A stretch of DNA of 64,000 bases, taken from contig NC_092669.1 of the NCBI RefSeq assembly GCF_032118995.1, positions 11,332,335 to 11,396,334 on the forward strand, read 5' to 3'. Below, piece by piece: positions 41,431 to 57,354 of the stretch. The notes beneath the pieces are model-generated. The model was not told the DNA's origin and searched no databases. It saw only the letters and a list, made by a program, of their open reading frames with translations. The first letter of the stretch is position 1. Each line of letters begins with the position of its first letter. This DNA is from Asterias amurensis. Lineage: Eukaryota; Echinodermata; Asteroidea; Forcipulatida; Asteriidae. The position numbers and the translations under genes were made by a program.

Positions 41431-41499
41431 GTCAGTGCTTAGTACAAGGTTGAATACGCAAGGAGCATTAATTTCTCAATGCAATAGTAACCATCTTAA

Positions 41500-41888
41500 A
41501 GGAACACGTTGCCTTGGATTGGACGAGTTGGTCTTTGAAAGGCGTTTGTAACCGTTTTTTATGAACTGCATATGGGTATAGAAAGATGTTGTAAAAGTAG
41601 AATACAATAATCCACACAAACATGCCTCGAAATTGCACGGTTTTCCTTTTACCTCGTCGACTAACACGGTCGGCCATTTATGCGAGTCAAAATTTTGACT
41701 CCCATAAATGGCCAACCGTGTTAGTTCACACAGTAACAGGAAAACCAGGCAATTTCGAGGCAAACTTGTGTGGATTATTGTATTCTACTTTTAAAACATC
41801 TTTCCAACCATAATATATGCAATTGATAAAAAACGGTTACAAACGCTTTTTATCGACCAACTTGTCCGATCCAAGGCAGCGTGTTCCT
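41500..41888. mobile_element. Foldback MITE family B, copy 5, flanked by TTAA
   Basis: A 389-bp palindrome with TTAA at 41496-41499 and 41889-41892. It lies a little over 180 bases downstream of the FA-domain gene stop codon. Confidence 0.88.
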
Positions 41889-42069
41889 TTAAACACAATT
41901 TAAAATCGATACCTCCTACACTGAAGGTTCCACTAATTTTGTATTGACGGTTGTTGGGTAAAAGGCATTGGACATAAGACTTTTATAATTAGACATCTGA
42001 AAGCACACAAATTAATTTGTGCAACAAGGTGTTTTTCTTAATTATTCTCACTATTTTGAATAACACATC

Positions 42070-43854
42070 TTATGCGTTGCAAAAATCATACATGATCCAG
42101 GACGCTGGCGGGAAAAACGATGAAATGCCGACGTAATTGACGGTCACATTGAGGTGTTCATCACGCCATTCCATTATCGGGGAAATCTCTCCCCATTTGC
42201 CCACCTGTATGTCACCCAAGTTGTAGCTCAGCCAGAACCGACGGTACTCAAACTCGCTCAGTATGCCATATGAAGGAACCGAGTTGTAGATGGGGCTGCG
42301 GCCTTCGCAGCTTCCACAACTGATAGTTGTTGCATTGTTACTCCATGCCCCAATAACTGATTGTGGGATAAAACAATATAAAAACACATCATAATTAACC
42401 AAATACAAATTATTTTGTACTTATCAAACAGACAAATGTTTACCTCTATGGTGTGATCAACTTATCCTAGAAATCACACCGAAAATGAAAAACACTTCGC
42501 ACGGCAACCAATTCAAAAATGTTAACACTAGTCTTGGTCCAAGACGTTGCTGGTAGCGAGGCTGGGAATCAGACCTGTGTGAAGGTCTTGAAACCAAGAC
42601 TACGTTGACACTTAAACCATCTTATTTAACAATGGTTATTGTTATAATGTCGTAATGTCTTGGCAGAAGAGTTATGCAGAAGGTTGTTGCCAAAGTGTCC
42701 GGACAGAGGGCCTTTGGGTGTTTTTTTATAGACCTTTTTGCAAATACTGGGGCGCGCGCGTAAAGCTTGGAATTAGATGCATTGTGGTCTAGCTGGTATC
42801 CAAGTTTGATCCATATGTATCCCACAGTGCACCTCATTCAACAGTCTGCGCTTGCGCATTGGTATTTGCGAAAAGGTCTTTGACATGAGACAATGCGACA
42901 CTTCCTGGTATGGACTTACCGAGAATAAAATCAATTTGAGAAATGTGTATAATACTCACTTATCAGATGGAAATTATCCTCGTTGACTGACTCAGAAAGA
43001 GACATCATTGCAGCATGTTTTCCTTTAATGGCGAAGTCGATTCTGAATGTGTCACTAGACTTCATTGGATAATACTTGAAGTTGAGAACTCTTGAAACAG
43101 ATCGCGTGACTGCAACACACTCTGCTGTAAAACACAAACAGAACTGATCATTTGAAACTAACTTGTCAGATTAAGTTGTGCGAATTTAGTTTGCAACTGT
43201 GGGCAAACATGTGCGTTCGGAAAAGGTTTTGGGGAAAGTGTGTCTTTTCAATTTGGAAGTTGAGGATACAACTATGATTGCTTGAAATCTGGAGATAGAC
43301 CATCTAAAGTAAGGGGGCTTCGAAATTACATCCACATCATTTATAAGCGTGCTTGTTGTGTGATACTTAAGTATACACATCTTAAGATTTTTTTACTTTG
43401 TGTAAATTGAGGGGTTCAACTATAAGGCGAAAATACCCAGATTGTTTTATAAAACGTTCACATTGGGTTTTGTTCGTAGGTCCGTTTCATTACCTTTGTG
43501 ATATTCTTCGTCAAAATAAAGGCAGCCACTGGAAGGCTGCAGATCAGACTTGTCAGTGGCGAACACATCGGAGTTCAACTCGCAGAGCTTGACACCCGGG
43601 CAGTAGTTGAACGACCGACAACCTACGTCTTGCAGACAGAAGGTCGCACAGGTCACGTGCGACCGACGCGTTGCGTTGCGGTACGCTCTCCCATGCAGAA
43701 TGTGATCGCGTATCGGGCCAGAATAAAATGTATGTGCTTCTCGAGCTCGTAGTTTCGGTGTGGTGAAACTTGGGTTACATTGTGAATGAAATGTCGCCCA
43801 AGCGATGGCTACAATGGCGACCTTGAAGATGATAACTGCTTGTAGACGAGCCAT
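42070..43854 (-). CDS. Secreted protein: PAN/apple-like N-terminus plus FA (farnesoic-acid-O-MT-type) domain
   Basis: Three exons: 43494-43854 (ATG at 43852-43854), 42960-43124, 42070-42356 (stop at 42070-42072). They total 813 nt and 270 aa, with GT-AG introns. Residues 1-26 form a signal peptide (MARLQAVIIFKVAIVAIAWA). Residues ~35-118 are Cys-rich and PAN/apple-like (CATFCLQDVGCRSFNYC...LCELN). Residues ~135-268 are a Methyltransf_FA-type domain, with FRIDFAIKGKHAAMMSL, FWLSYNLGDIQVGKWG, WRDEHLNVTVNYVGISS and a terminal WIMYDFC. Despite its name, this domain is widespread in extracellular and lectin-like invertebrate proteins and has no shown methyltransferase chemistry. N-glycosylation sequons (NAT twice, NVT) fit secretion. 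A role in recognition or adhesion is inferred. The nearest neighbours run convergently (RIC8) and in tandem (ROPN1L). Confidence 0.88.
42529..42604. repeat. Short TIR element (TAGTCTTGG family), copy 2
   Basis: 'ctagtcttggtccaagacg' and 'ggtcttgaaaccaagactac' are inverted ends around 'tggtagcgaggctggga'. It lies in intron 2 of the FA-domain gene. Confidence 0.65.
42729..42879 (+). mobile_element. TIR element family G (TTTGCAAATACTGGGGCG), copy 1
   Basis: The left end 'agacctttttgcaaatactg' is inverted against the right end 'ggtatttgcgaaaaggtct'. The core 'atgcattgtggtctagctgg' and 'cccacagtgcacctcattcaac' also recurs in the copy at 44992-45143 in the same orientation. It lies in intron 2 of the FA-domain gene. 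Confidence 0.75.
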
Positions 43855-43937
43855 GCTAGTTCCTCTGTGGATTTTTGAAACCAATAGGTAAAAAAATGAG
43901 ACAAATTTTTATTTTTAATTGATAAGTCCCTTTCAAC

Positions 43938-44361
43938 ATGTGTTGTGCCGCCAAGTTGTGCCGACGAATTGTGCCGTCGAATTGTGCCGCTGAGTTGTGC
44001 CCTTGTACTGTGCCGTCGAGTTGTGCCATCGAGTTGTGCCGTCGGGTTGTGACGTCGGGTTGTGCCGTCGAGTTGTGCCGTCGGGTTGTGCCGTCAGGTT
44101 GTGCCGTCGGGTTGTGCCGTCAGGTTGTGCCGTCGGGTTGTGCCGTCGGGTTGTGACGTCGGGTTGTGCCGTCGGGTTGTGCCGTCGGGTTGTGCCGTCG
44201 GGTTGTGCCGTCAGGTTGTGCCGTCAAGTTGTGCCGTCGGGTTGTGCCGTCGAGTTGTGCCGTCGAGTTGTGCCGTCGAGTTGTGCTGGCGAGAGTTGCC
44301 GTCGAGTTGTGCCTTCGGAATGTGCCGTCGAGTTGTGCCGTCGGATTGTGCCGTCGATTAT
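43938..44361. repeat. 13-bp minisatellite, about 32 units
   Basis: The unit is ttgtgccgtcggg with variants (tcgag, tcagg, gacgtcggg). Units are in near-perfect phase for over 400 bp and each holds one or two CpGs. The array starts 84 bases upstream of the FA-domain gene ATG, so it overlaps its promoter or 5' UTR. Thirteen is not a multiple of three, so all three + frames read the same 13-residue cycle. They look open only for this reason. Confidence 0.95.
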
Positions 44362-44707
44362 TTATTTAAAGTAATAAGCATAACAATGTACAATGCCTTC
44401 AGATAATAACATTGTAGATTTAAAATTTGACTGTTGATTTGTAGCTTATCCATGAAACAAATATATACGTACCTTTATGAAGATTATTATCGAAGAGCTA
44501 AAGAGACTTTCAGTGTGGACCGTTGTATGCTTTGAAGAATAATACAATTAGTCAGTGTTTCTTCTAACCAACAACATCAAAACCAATTAGTGGAACCTTC
44601 AATCGATTTTAATTTAACAAAAGAGGTTGCCCTTAAGTGGTCACGACGAATACTATTGAATTGAAAAATCAATGTTCCTTGTCTTCAACCTTGTAATAAA
44701 GGAACTG

Positions 44708-44843
44708 GGATCGGTTTCACAAAGAGTTAGGACTAGTCCTAACCTAGGAGATATGAAAAACGTATTGCTAGTCCTAAAGTTAGGAATAGTAACTCGTCCT
44801 AACTCGAGATAAGACTAGTCTTAACTCATTGTGAAATCCACCC
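44708..44843. mobile_element. Palindromic family C copy with CTG flanks
   Basis: It starts GGATCGGTTTCACAAAGAG, ends with a GTGAAATCCACCC-type end, and is flanked by CTG at 44705-44707 and 44844-44846. The right flank ('ggacacttttggtaattactc') is again a family A terminus, here in the other orientation. Confidence 0.78.
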
Positions 44844-44846
44844 CTG

Positions 44847-44955
44847 GACACTTTTGGTAATTACTCAAAGTAATTGTTAGCATAGAAGCTTACTTGGTAA
44901 CGCGCAATGGGGAGCTGTTAGTTAAAATATTGAGAAAAGGCTCCCCTTGAAGTAA
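44847..44955 (-). repeat. MITE family A fragment
   Basis: 'ggacacttttggtaattactcaaagtaattgttagcat...cttggtaacg...ggggagctgtta' is the terminal part of a minus-orientation copy. It is interrupted at its end by the family C palindrome. Confidence 0.65.
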
Positions 44956-44991
44956 GCATTTGAGAAGAGGGCGTTTCTCGCTCATAGAACA

Positions 44992-45143
44992 TAGACTTTT
45001 TCGCAAATACTGGGGCGTGCGCGTAAAGGTTGACATTAGGTGCATTGTGGTCTAGCTGGTATCAAAATTTGATTCATATCTATCCCACAATGCACCTCAT
45101 TCAACTGTCTGCGCTTGCGCATTGGTATTTGCGATAAGGTCTA
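44992..45143 (+). mobile_element. TIR element family G, copy 2
   Basis: It is collinear with 42729-42879 along its whole length, with scattered substitutions and inverted termini retained. Confidence 0.75.
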
Positions 45144-45896
45144 TAAACTTGCCATGCGCCAGATCCACCCTACTGGGTGTTCAAGGCGCAGTAACATTTA
45201 CACATCACCCAAATATTGGGGTGTTTGTGCTACTCTTGGAAACAGTTGTAAATAAAGTACATGTAAGTGAAGAAAGAACTTTTTTAGAAAACTGTACAAT
45301 AAACTTGTGTTTTCAATTTTTTTTTTAATAGATGTATTTACATACAAGTTACAGTTCAACATAAAACGGCAGTGCTGAATATTTTCTCTGCAAAGAATAA
45401 TGTGGAACAACAAATCTATACTAAAAAATTAACATTGAAACTTTTCGCTGTTTCATGTGTTTCTTTTAAAACCAGATGTTCTTCATAAACAAGTTACAGT
45501 CAAACATTAAACGGCAGTACAGAATATTTTTCTCAAACAAATGTATGGGACAAGAAATCTTAACTAACAATTTAACATTAAAAGTTGTCGCTGTTTCATG
45601 TTTTGCTTTTAAAAAACATATGTTCTTCAGAAAAAAAATTGTAAATTGGCTGGGGCAAACAAGTAATTTTTTATGGTCAAAATTAAAGTAAATTGTTCTT
45701 TTTCTTGATTAAAAACAATAACTTAAAGCTTTGTTATGTAAACGTTTACAAATCATACAATACTCGAACTTCATCTCAGAAGTTACCAGGTGAACAAGTA
45801 AAAAGGAAAACAAATCAGTAGTCAAGGTTTGAAATTTTGGGTAACATACCAAAAGATCGCAGGGCTGGTCACTAAATTTATTTTTAATTTGACCAG

Positions 45897-46041
45897 GGGC
45901 CGATTACACAAAGAGTTATGATTGGTCTTAACTGCAAATCAATCGTAGTTGCTAAGTTAAGTGTAATGTCGCATTACAAATCACTGTAGTAATACTAACA
46001 ATTTGTCTCCCTGTGAATTAATTGCTTTGTGAAATCGGCCT
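45897..46041. mobile_element. Palindromic MITE (GGGCCGATTACAC) with CAG flanks
   Basis: The left end GGGCCGATTACACAAAGAG and right end GCTTTGTGAAATCGGCCT are inverted. CAG lies on both sides (45894-45896 and 46042-46044). It is a relative of family C with a different interior. Confidence 0.65.
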
Positions 46042-46460
46042 CAGAATAGACTTTCTACAAAGTTTACAATATTTAACCAAATTCAAAATCAATGCATCAA
46101 GTGCATTGTTTAATTGTCACTGACTAACTGACCTATGTAAATGCAAATTAATAATTACATACCATTAACTTTACTCTGTTTCGTTTCAAAATGCAACCAT
46201 ATCAAGATATTATCAAAAGAAAATTTGGAATAACTTTACAAAATAAAACAAAGTGTGTTTTGACTAAAAATTACCTCTTAAAAGCAAATTAACAGTTACT
46301 TTACAATAACGTTACTTTTTTTCAAATTGCAACAAAACCTAGATAAATATGAAAAGTACATTAAATTTAAAATAAATTTACAAGGTGTGGTTTGATGCAG
46401 TACTTGGTAAACAATTTTTTCTTACAAACTCAACAATAGGAACAGTATGTACAGCTGGAG

Positions 46461-46491
<31 letters not shown>
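46461..46491. repeat. (GTT)n microsatellite in ROPN1L 3' UTR
   Basis: About ten GTT units lie just 3' of the ROPN1L stop codon. They read AAC on the transcript strand. If the alternative acceptor two bases upstream of the chosen one were used, they would encode a poly-Asn tail. Confidence 0.85.
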
Positions 46492-46498
46492 GTTGCAT

Positions 46499-52667
<6,169 letters not shown>

Positions 52668-55600
52668 ATGCCACCGAGAAAAAGACAGAAAACAGGTGAC
52701 ACACAATATGATGGTTTTTCTTTATTAATATTAAGGCCTATTTACAAAAAACCTCACAATTTTTTGGTAAAAACTGTATTGTGTGAGGACCCTAATATTA
52801 AGACGATCGTCTGTTTTTGATAGGTGAGGGTGGGGGGCGGAGTCCGTGAAATTAACGTTTGCTAAAAATGGTACGGGTGTAAATCAACAACGGTGAAAGG
52901 GGCACCTAATACAATTTTCAAACTGCTCTTTATTATCAATGATCTTTCTCTTTGGGACCAGCCAGCCAGCTGGAGAGTTTCTTTTTTTAGGAATTTTTTC
53001 GGGCTCCAGCTGTTTCTTCCTCCTTACTGTATTTGTATTGGTCATTGCTGTATTTAAAGAAAAAAATTACCCAATTAATGTGCCTTAAATTGTATTTTAA
53101 TCTGCCCAAGAAATGAAATAAACATAATCTCTTTTATTTTTTACTACCGTTTGTAACTTTTGGGTTTAACAATTTTCTCCTTATAGATGATTCTAGTGAT
53201 GAGAAGCAGACTGCAAGAAAGGTGAAACAGAAAAAGAGCAAAAATGTGGTTGTGAAAAACAGCAAGAGTAATAAGACAGCATCCAAAAGTTCTACTCCTA
53301 GTAGCAGTGGAGCAAGTAGTGGTGCAGCCACATACACCAGATGGCTGATGAAATCAGAACCGGAGAGCCGCATTGAGAAGGGCGTGGATGTCAAAGTATG
53401 GGAAGAAATAGGTCAAATCTTTAAGCCTGGTTCATTCTTCAGTATACGCAAGTTGCTAGGCGAATATTTAAAGTGAGGAAGCAGAATTGCACCACAATTG
53501 TACTGGACTAGTCTTATCTCAAGGAGGACTAGCCTTCCGTTTTTAATAACTCTTTCGACTAGTCTTAAGTTAGAACTATCTTTGTGAAATGGGCGCCAGG
53601 GCTAAACACATTGGAATTGTATGTAATCAAATAGTATGGCTTTGTCTTTTGTTTTTTCTGGAGTGGCTAAGGCCAGGATGTCAAAGTCCTATTCTCCCTA
53701 GCCAGCCTTTGTGCCCTCGATCATCCTTGGGGCTGGCAGCCAGTCTTCGTGCCCCTGGCTAGCCTTAGTGCCCCTACATGGTCATACGTGGTGCCCTCCA
53801 ACACCCTTGGTGCACACCGGCCAGCCTTGGTGCTGGCTGCCAGCCTCGATGCCCCCCAGTCATCTGCGCCTGTTTGCTTAGAATTTGTTACTGGTCAAGA
53901 ATTGTTTTTACAAGACCAATAAGATAATTCTGAATGAATTTCTAAACAACACTTTTTCTAGTCTGGGGAATCCAAATCGAATGTTCACTTGTAAACAACC
54001 AAGTCACCTAACAGGACAATAATCAAAATCTAACTTGCAAATGGCCTAATTAATTGGTAAGCTCTTGTCTTCTTTCTCAAGTTTGGACTCGAAGACCTGA
54101 AGAAGGAGCCCAATCAGACGGCATGTTGGGATGGAGTCAGGAATTATCAAGCCCGGAACTTCCTTCGTGATCAGATGAAAGTCGGGCACCAGGCTTTTTT
54201 CTATCACAGTAATACCAAAGTACCAGGGATTGCCGGTATTGTAGAGGTAAATATTATAATAATACGCAAGTTCTTAAATAGCGCAGTTCACAATAACAGT
54301 ATCAATGCGCTTTACATCAGTGCTCTGGTCATTGGGCCAATAACATTCCTATTATCTTCAATTCTCAGCTCCCTGGGGAGTATACAGCCCTGAGCTGCCG
54401 TGGCACTCCAGTGGCTTTTTCATACACAACATCAACCTCTACCCTCGCAGGTACCCATTTATACCGCTATGTGAAGAGAAACAATTATAGTAAAGTATCT
54501 TGCTCAAGGACACAAGTGTCATGACCGGGATTCAAACCCACACTCTGATGACTTAACCACCAGAACTTGAATTGAATTTGATACTCTAAAAATAGTTATA
54601 ATAAACAGTAACTTTTTTTCCCAAAAGTTTTGATCAACATTTTGTTTGATTTGATCACAGATCACACAAGACGGTTACGTGGACCACACCCAGTTCGATA
54701 AGAAGGACCCACACTATGACAGGTAAATCAATCAATCAATCAACCAATTAACCAATCAATCAATAAATTTTAACCAATCAATCATTCTCTGATCAATCAA
54801 TCATTCATTCAAGTTATAGGATGCCATTCATCAGTCATCACTAACTCTGGGATCAAATTTGATGGAAATATCCATATATAGGTGTGTCACGGCCTAGCAC
54901 TTGAGATTAAGCTCTGGTGTTTCTGATCAGCAGTGGCAGACTGGGTTTGAGTCCTAGTCGTGACGCTTGTGTCCTTAAGCAAGACACTTAACCATGATTG
55001 CTTGGTATTAACGTTGGGGAGATAGTGCTTTCCGCTCTGCCAACCAGGCTCTTATGATACCCAAGCCTACATCCGTATGGACTGTATAGGTGGTAACCCT
55101 GTTTCAGCCCCAGGAGTAAGTGGCAACAGCCTCTTGAACAATAATTGATTGTAGCCCACACCTTGAAGTGGCTTTCAGGCCTATGTGACTGTCTGGCGAC
55201 TTGCATACAAAGACAGAATACAAAATTTAAAAAGCAGACTAGGGCTTAAGCAAATTTTAATTTTTAAGTTGTATCCAGGTCCAGCTTTACGAAATTGACA
55301 CCCAAGCCATTCTCTTCTTTGTTTCAGCTCAAGCAAAAAAGACAACCCTCGCTGGTTCATGGTGGATGTCAAATATGTACGTGACACGAAACGCTACATC
55401 TCACTGGCAGAACTCAAGGGACTGTATCAGAAACATTCAAAAAGCCAAGGACCCTTGAGAAATCTAGCTCTGTTCACACGAGCAAGACTGTCAGTACAGC
55501 CACTTACAGAAGGTAATTCTTCAATAAACATTGTTTGTTTGTTTGTTTGTTTGTTTGTTTGTTTGTTGGGATAGTGGTTTGTTTGTTTGTTTGTTTGTTT

Positions 55601-56360
55601 GTTGTGGGTGTTTGTTTGTTCATTTGTCTCTCCCCGAACCCTCTCGAAATATATTTTCAGTTGATCAAAGACAAATTTACAAATGTGGGTTTCGAACCTG
55701 TGACTTTTGGATTCACGAGCTGCCACTCGCGACCAACTGAACAATCTAGCTCAAATGTTGGCAGTTTCCCTATTTTGTCTATGTTTAGGGGAGCCAGACA
55801 AGTTAAACAACTAGCCACGTTGATGGTGGGCAGGCGTTTTAATCCAGAGGTTGCGGCTTCAAGTCCCGCTCCTGTCAATATTTTTTGTTTAAAGACACCG
55901 GACACCTTTGGTAATTGTCAAAGACTAGCCTTCTCACTTGGTGTATCTCAACATACATGACATATGCATAAAATAACAAATCTGTGAAAATTTGAACTCA
56001 AATGGTCGTCAAAGTTGCGAGAGAATAATGGAAGAAAAAACACCCGTGTCGCACAAGTTGTGTGCTTTTAGATGCTTGATTTCGGTACCTCAGCTGAGGT
56101 ATCGAATTCATTTCAAATATTAGTGAGAAAATACTTCTTTTTCAAAAACTACGTTACTTCAGAAGGAGCCGTTTCTCACAATGTTTTATACTATCAACAG
56201 CTTTTCATTGCTCGTTACCAAGTAAGTTTTTATGCTAACAATTATTTTGAGTAATTACCAGTGGTGTTCATCAGTGCCCTTAAACCTAATTTTTTGTTGT
56301 TTTATTATTGTAGAGGAGTTTGACTTCATCCTAAGCCTTGAGGAAGAGCCTGGACCATGA
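52668..56360 (+). CDS. THYN1: Thymocyte nuclear protein 1 (THYN1), EVE domain, complete
   Basis: Six exons: 52668-52695, 53187-53395, 54082-54246, 54661-54722, 55328-55512, 56314-56360. They total 696 nt and 231 aa (human is about 225). Residues 1-60 are a Lys/Ser-rich nuclear-localisation-like tail (PPRKRQK, KVKQKKSK). The EVE (PUA-like) domain starts at about residue 62: WLMKSEPESRIEKGVDVK, CWDGVRNYQARNFLRDQMK, FFYHSNTKVPGIAGIVE, then HTQFDKKDPHYD, NPRWFMVDVKYV, LALFTRARLSVQPLT and EEEFDFILSLEEEPG. EVE-domain proteins are thought to bind modified bases, and THYN1 is nuclear. It is head-to-head with ROPN1L and convergent with TBC1D7. Confidence 0.95.
53505..53600. repeat. Family C palindrome fragment, THYN1 intron 2
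   Basis: 'ggactagtcttatctcaagg', 'gactagtcttaagttagaac' and 'tttgtgaaatgggcgccagg' are parts of the C family with only the right end intact. Confidence 0.5.
53695..53865. repeat. Degenerate minisatellite (ccagccttggtgcccctgg), THYN1 intron 2
   Basis: About six imperfect units of 25-30 bp alternate 'ccag/tagcctt.gtgcccc' and 'ggctgg.agcc'. Spacing is irregular, consistent with an old tandem array. Confidence 0.65.
54268..54597 (-). repeat. SINE-1, reverse copy without the palindrome, THYN1 intron 3
   Basis: Read on the minus strand, it has 'ggtggttaagtcatcagag', 'gtgggtttgaatcccggtc', 'gtccttgagcaagatacttta' and a 3' tail with 'gcgcta'. It is the empty-site comparator for the SINE at 29786-30535. 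Confidence 0.75.
54725..54800. repeat. (AATC)n-like simple repeat
   Basis: 'aatcaatcaatcaatcaacc' continues imperfectly for about 75 bases after the THYN1 exon 4 donor. Confidence 0.8.
54950..55205 (+). repeat. tRNA-related SINE, THYN1 intron 4
   Basis: 'gggtttgagtcctagtcgtgac' (B-box-like), 'gtccttaagcaagacacttaacc' and a distinct body follow. The head is shared with the copies at 30193 and 35360, but the body differs. Confidence 0.6.
55525..55612. repeat. (TTTG)n microsatellite
   Basis: Two runs of TTTG units are separated by 'ggatagtgg', 15 bases after the THYN1 exon 5 donor. Confidence 0.9.
55670..55875. repeat. tRNA-like SINE with promoter boxes on both strands, THYN1 intron 5
   Basis: The minus strand has 'gattgttcagttggtcgcg' and 'acaggttcgaaaccc' (A/B-box spacing). 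The plus strand has 'ggttgcggcttcaagtccc' at the other end. This may be two SINE pieces joined head to tail. Confidence 0.5.
55893..56279 (+). mobile_element. MITE family A, full-length, flanked by TTAA
   Basis: TTAA lies at 55889-55892 and 56280-56283. It ends 30 bases before the acceptor of the last THYN1 exon. Confidence 0.85.
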
Positions 56361-56566
56361 ATGCGACCTTACTGATTGAGTGACTAATGAATGACACGCC
56401 CTCGCCAAAATCAGGTACTTCTTTGTGAAATGGCATAAAAGTGAAGTCATCTGAAACAATTTATGTTGAGATATACTTATGTTTTAAATACAATCTAACT
56501 TTTTGGAAGCTCATTTGATAGTTTATCCCGCCAAATGACAGAGATCTATTTTTGGATGTTATATAA

Positions 56567-56572
56567 AATAAA
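56567..56572 (+). terminator. THYN1: Likely poly(A) signal of THYN1
   Basis: AATAAA in 'ataaaataaatatt' lies about 200 bases after the stop codon. It is a typical distance. Confidence 0.55.
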
Positions 56573-56887
56573 TATTATGTGCGATGGAGAAATTATCTTC
56601 ATTTGATCGTTAAAGACCAATGTGGATGCAATCAAAAGTTCAGACAGTAGGAGGGTTGACTTTGTACTGTGTAGACCATTTAAGATGGATGTAGATCTTG
56701 AATCACACTGATCATGGCATTGGTTATTCCAAGGATTTGTCTTTAATTAGCCTTTTTTTTTATAAAAGTTATGATTTTTTGTCTTTACTTCCTGCCAAAC
56801 CAAAGAAGTTTACAAACACTGTATATTTTGTATACAACAACTTCAATAAAAACACTTTTGTACGAATAACGTGTAAAATCTTGTTAT

Positions 56888-56893
56888 TTTATT
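56888..56893 (-). terminator. TBC1D7: Possible poly(A) signal of TBC1D7
   Basis: TTTATT on the plus strand (AATAAA on the transcript strand) lies about 460 bases past the TBC1D7 stop. This would leave roughly 300 bp between the two convergent 3' ends. Confidence 0.4.
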
Positions 56894-57354
56894 ACATCCT
56901 TTTTCATAGCAGTAGGATACAAAAACCCATTGCACGTATCAGTAAATTGCATTTGTTTTACAGGAATTAGAAATTCCAGACTTTTTCAAATCCACCAAAA
57001 TACTCCACTCTATGGTAACTCAACATCCAAATGTTTGGACTCTGGTAAGATTGGTTTGCCTGGCCTCATATCAGAATTTCTGCAACCCTCTTTAGTTCCA
57101 CTAGGCATCCATCTTTGCCTAGCCACTTTCCCTCCAAGGTGCAGGGGAGAAACTGTTGGGAAACAGCAAGCAAACTTTTGAGTGACATGATCACCCCTAG
57201 CCATCATTCCTCTTTCAATGTTGAGGTGTAGGGAAGCAATTATGTTTCAAGTCACTTTTCTCATGGTGGACTCATCATTGTCACCATTTTGTCCTGGCAA
57301 GGCTTTCAGGCGTCTGGCTTTCGACTCGCACACATGTTCAATGTCATTAACTCA

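Larger units (their letters stand above)
39884..42069. other. Convergent spacer RIC8 / FA-domain gene
   Basis: No exon is visible. The spacer holds an inverted-repeat element (40482-40712), a degraded family A copy (41140-41430), a family B palindrome (41500-41888) and an A-like fragment (41960-42070). The open frames around 40014-40462 carry no recognisable domain. Confidence 0.5.
43855..46498. other. Spacer upstream of FA-domain gene / downstream of ROPN1L
   Basis: No exon is visible. It contains the 13-bp minisatellite, a family C palindrome, a family G element, AT-rich DNA and the probable 3' UTR of ROPN1L at the right end. A TTTATT at 45877-45882 could be a minus-strand poly(A) signal, but the context is weak. 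Confidence 0.5.

Noticed and set aside
43938-44406. Three overlapping forward open frames encoding Cys/Val/Pro-rich 13-residue repeats
   Set aside because: They are produced by a 13-bp minisatellite whose unit lacks stop codons in every phase. Identical peptides in all three frames argue against coding.
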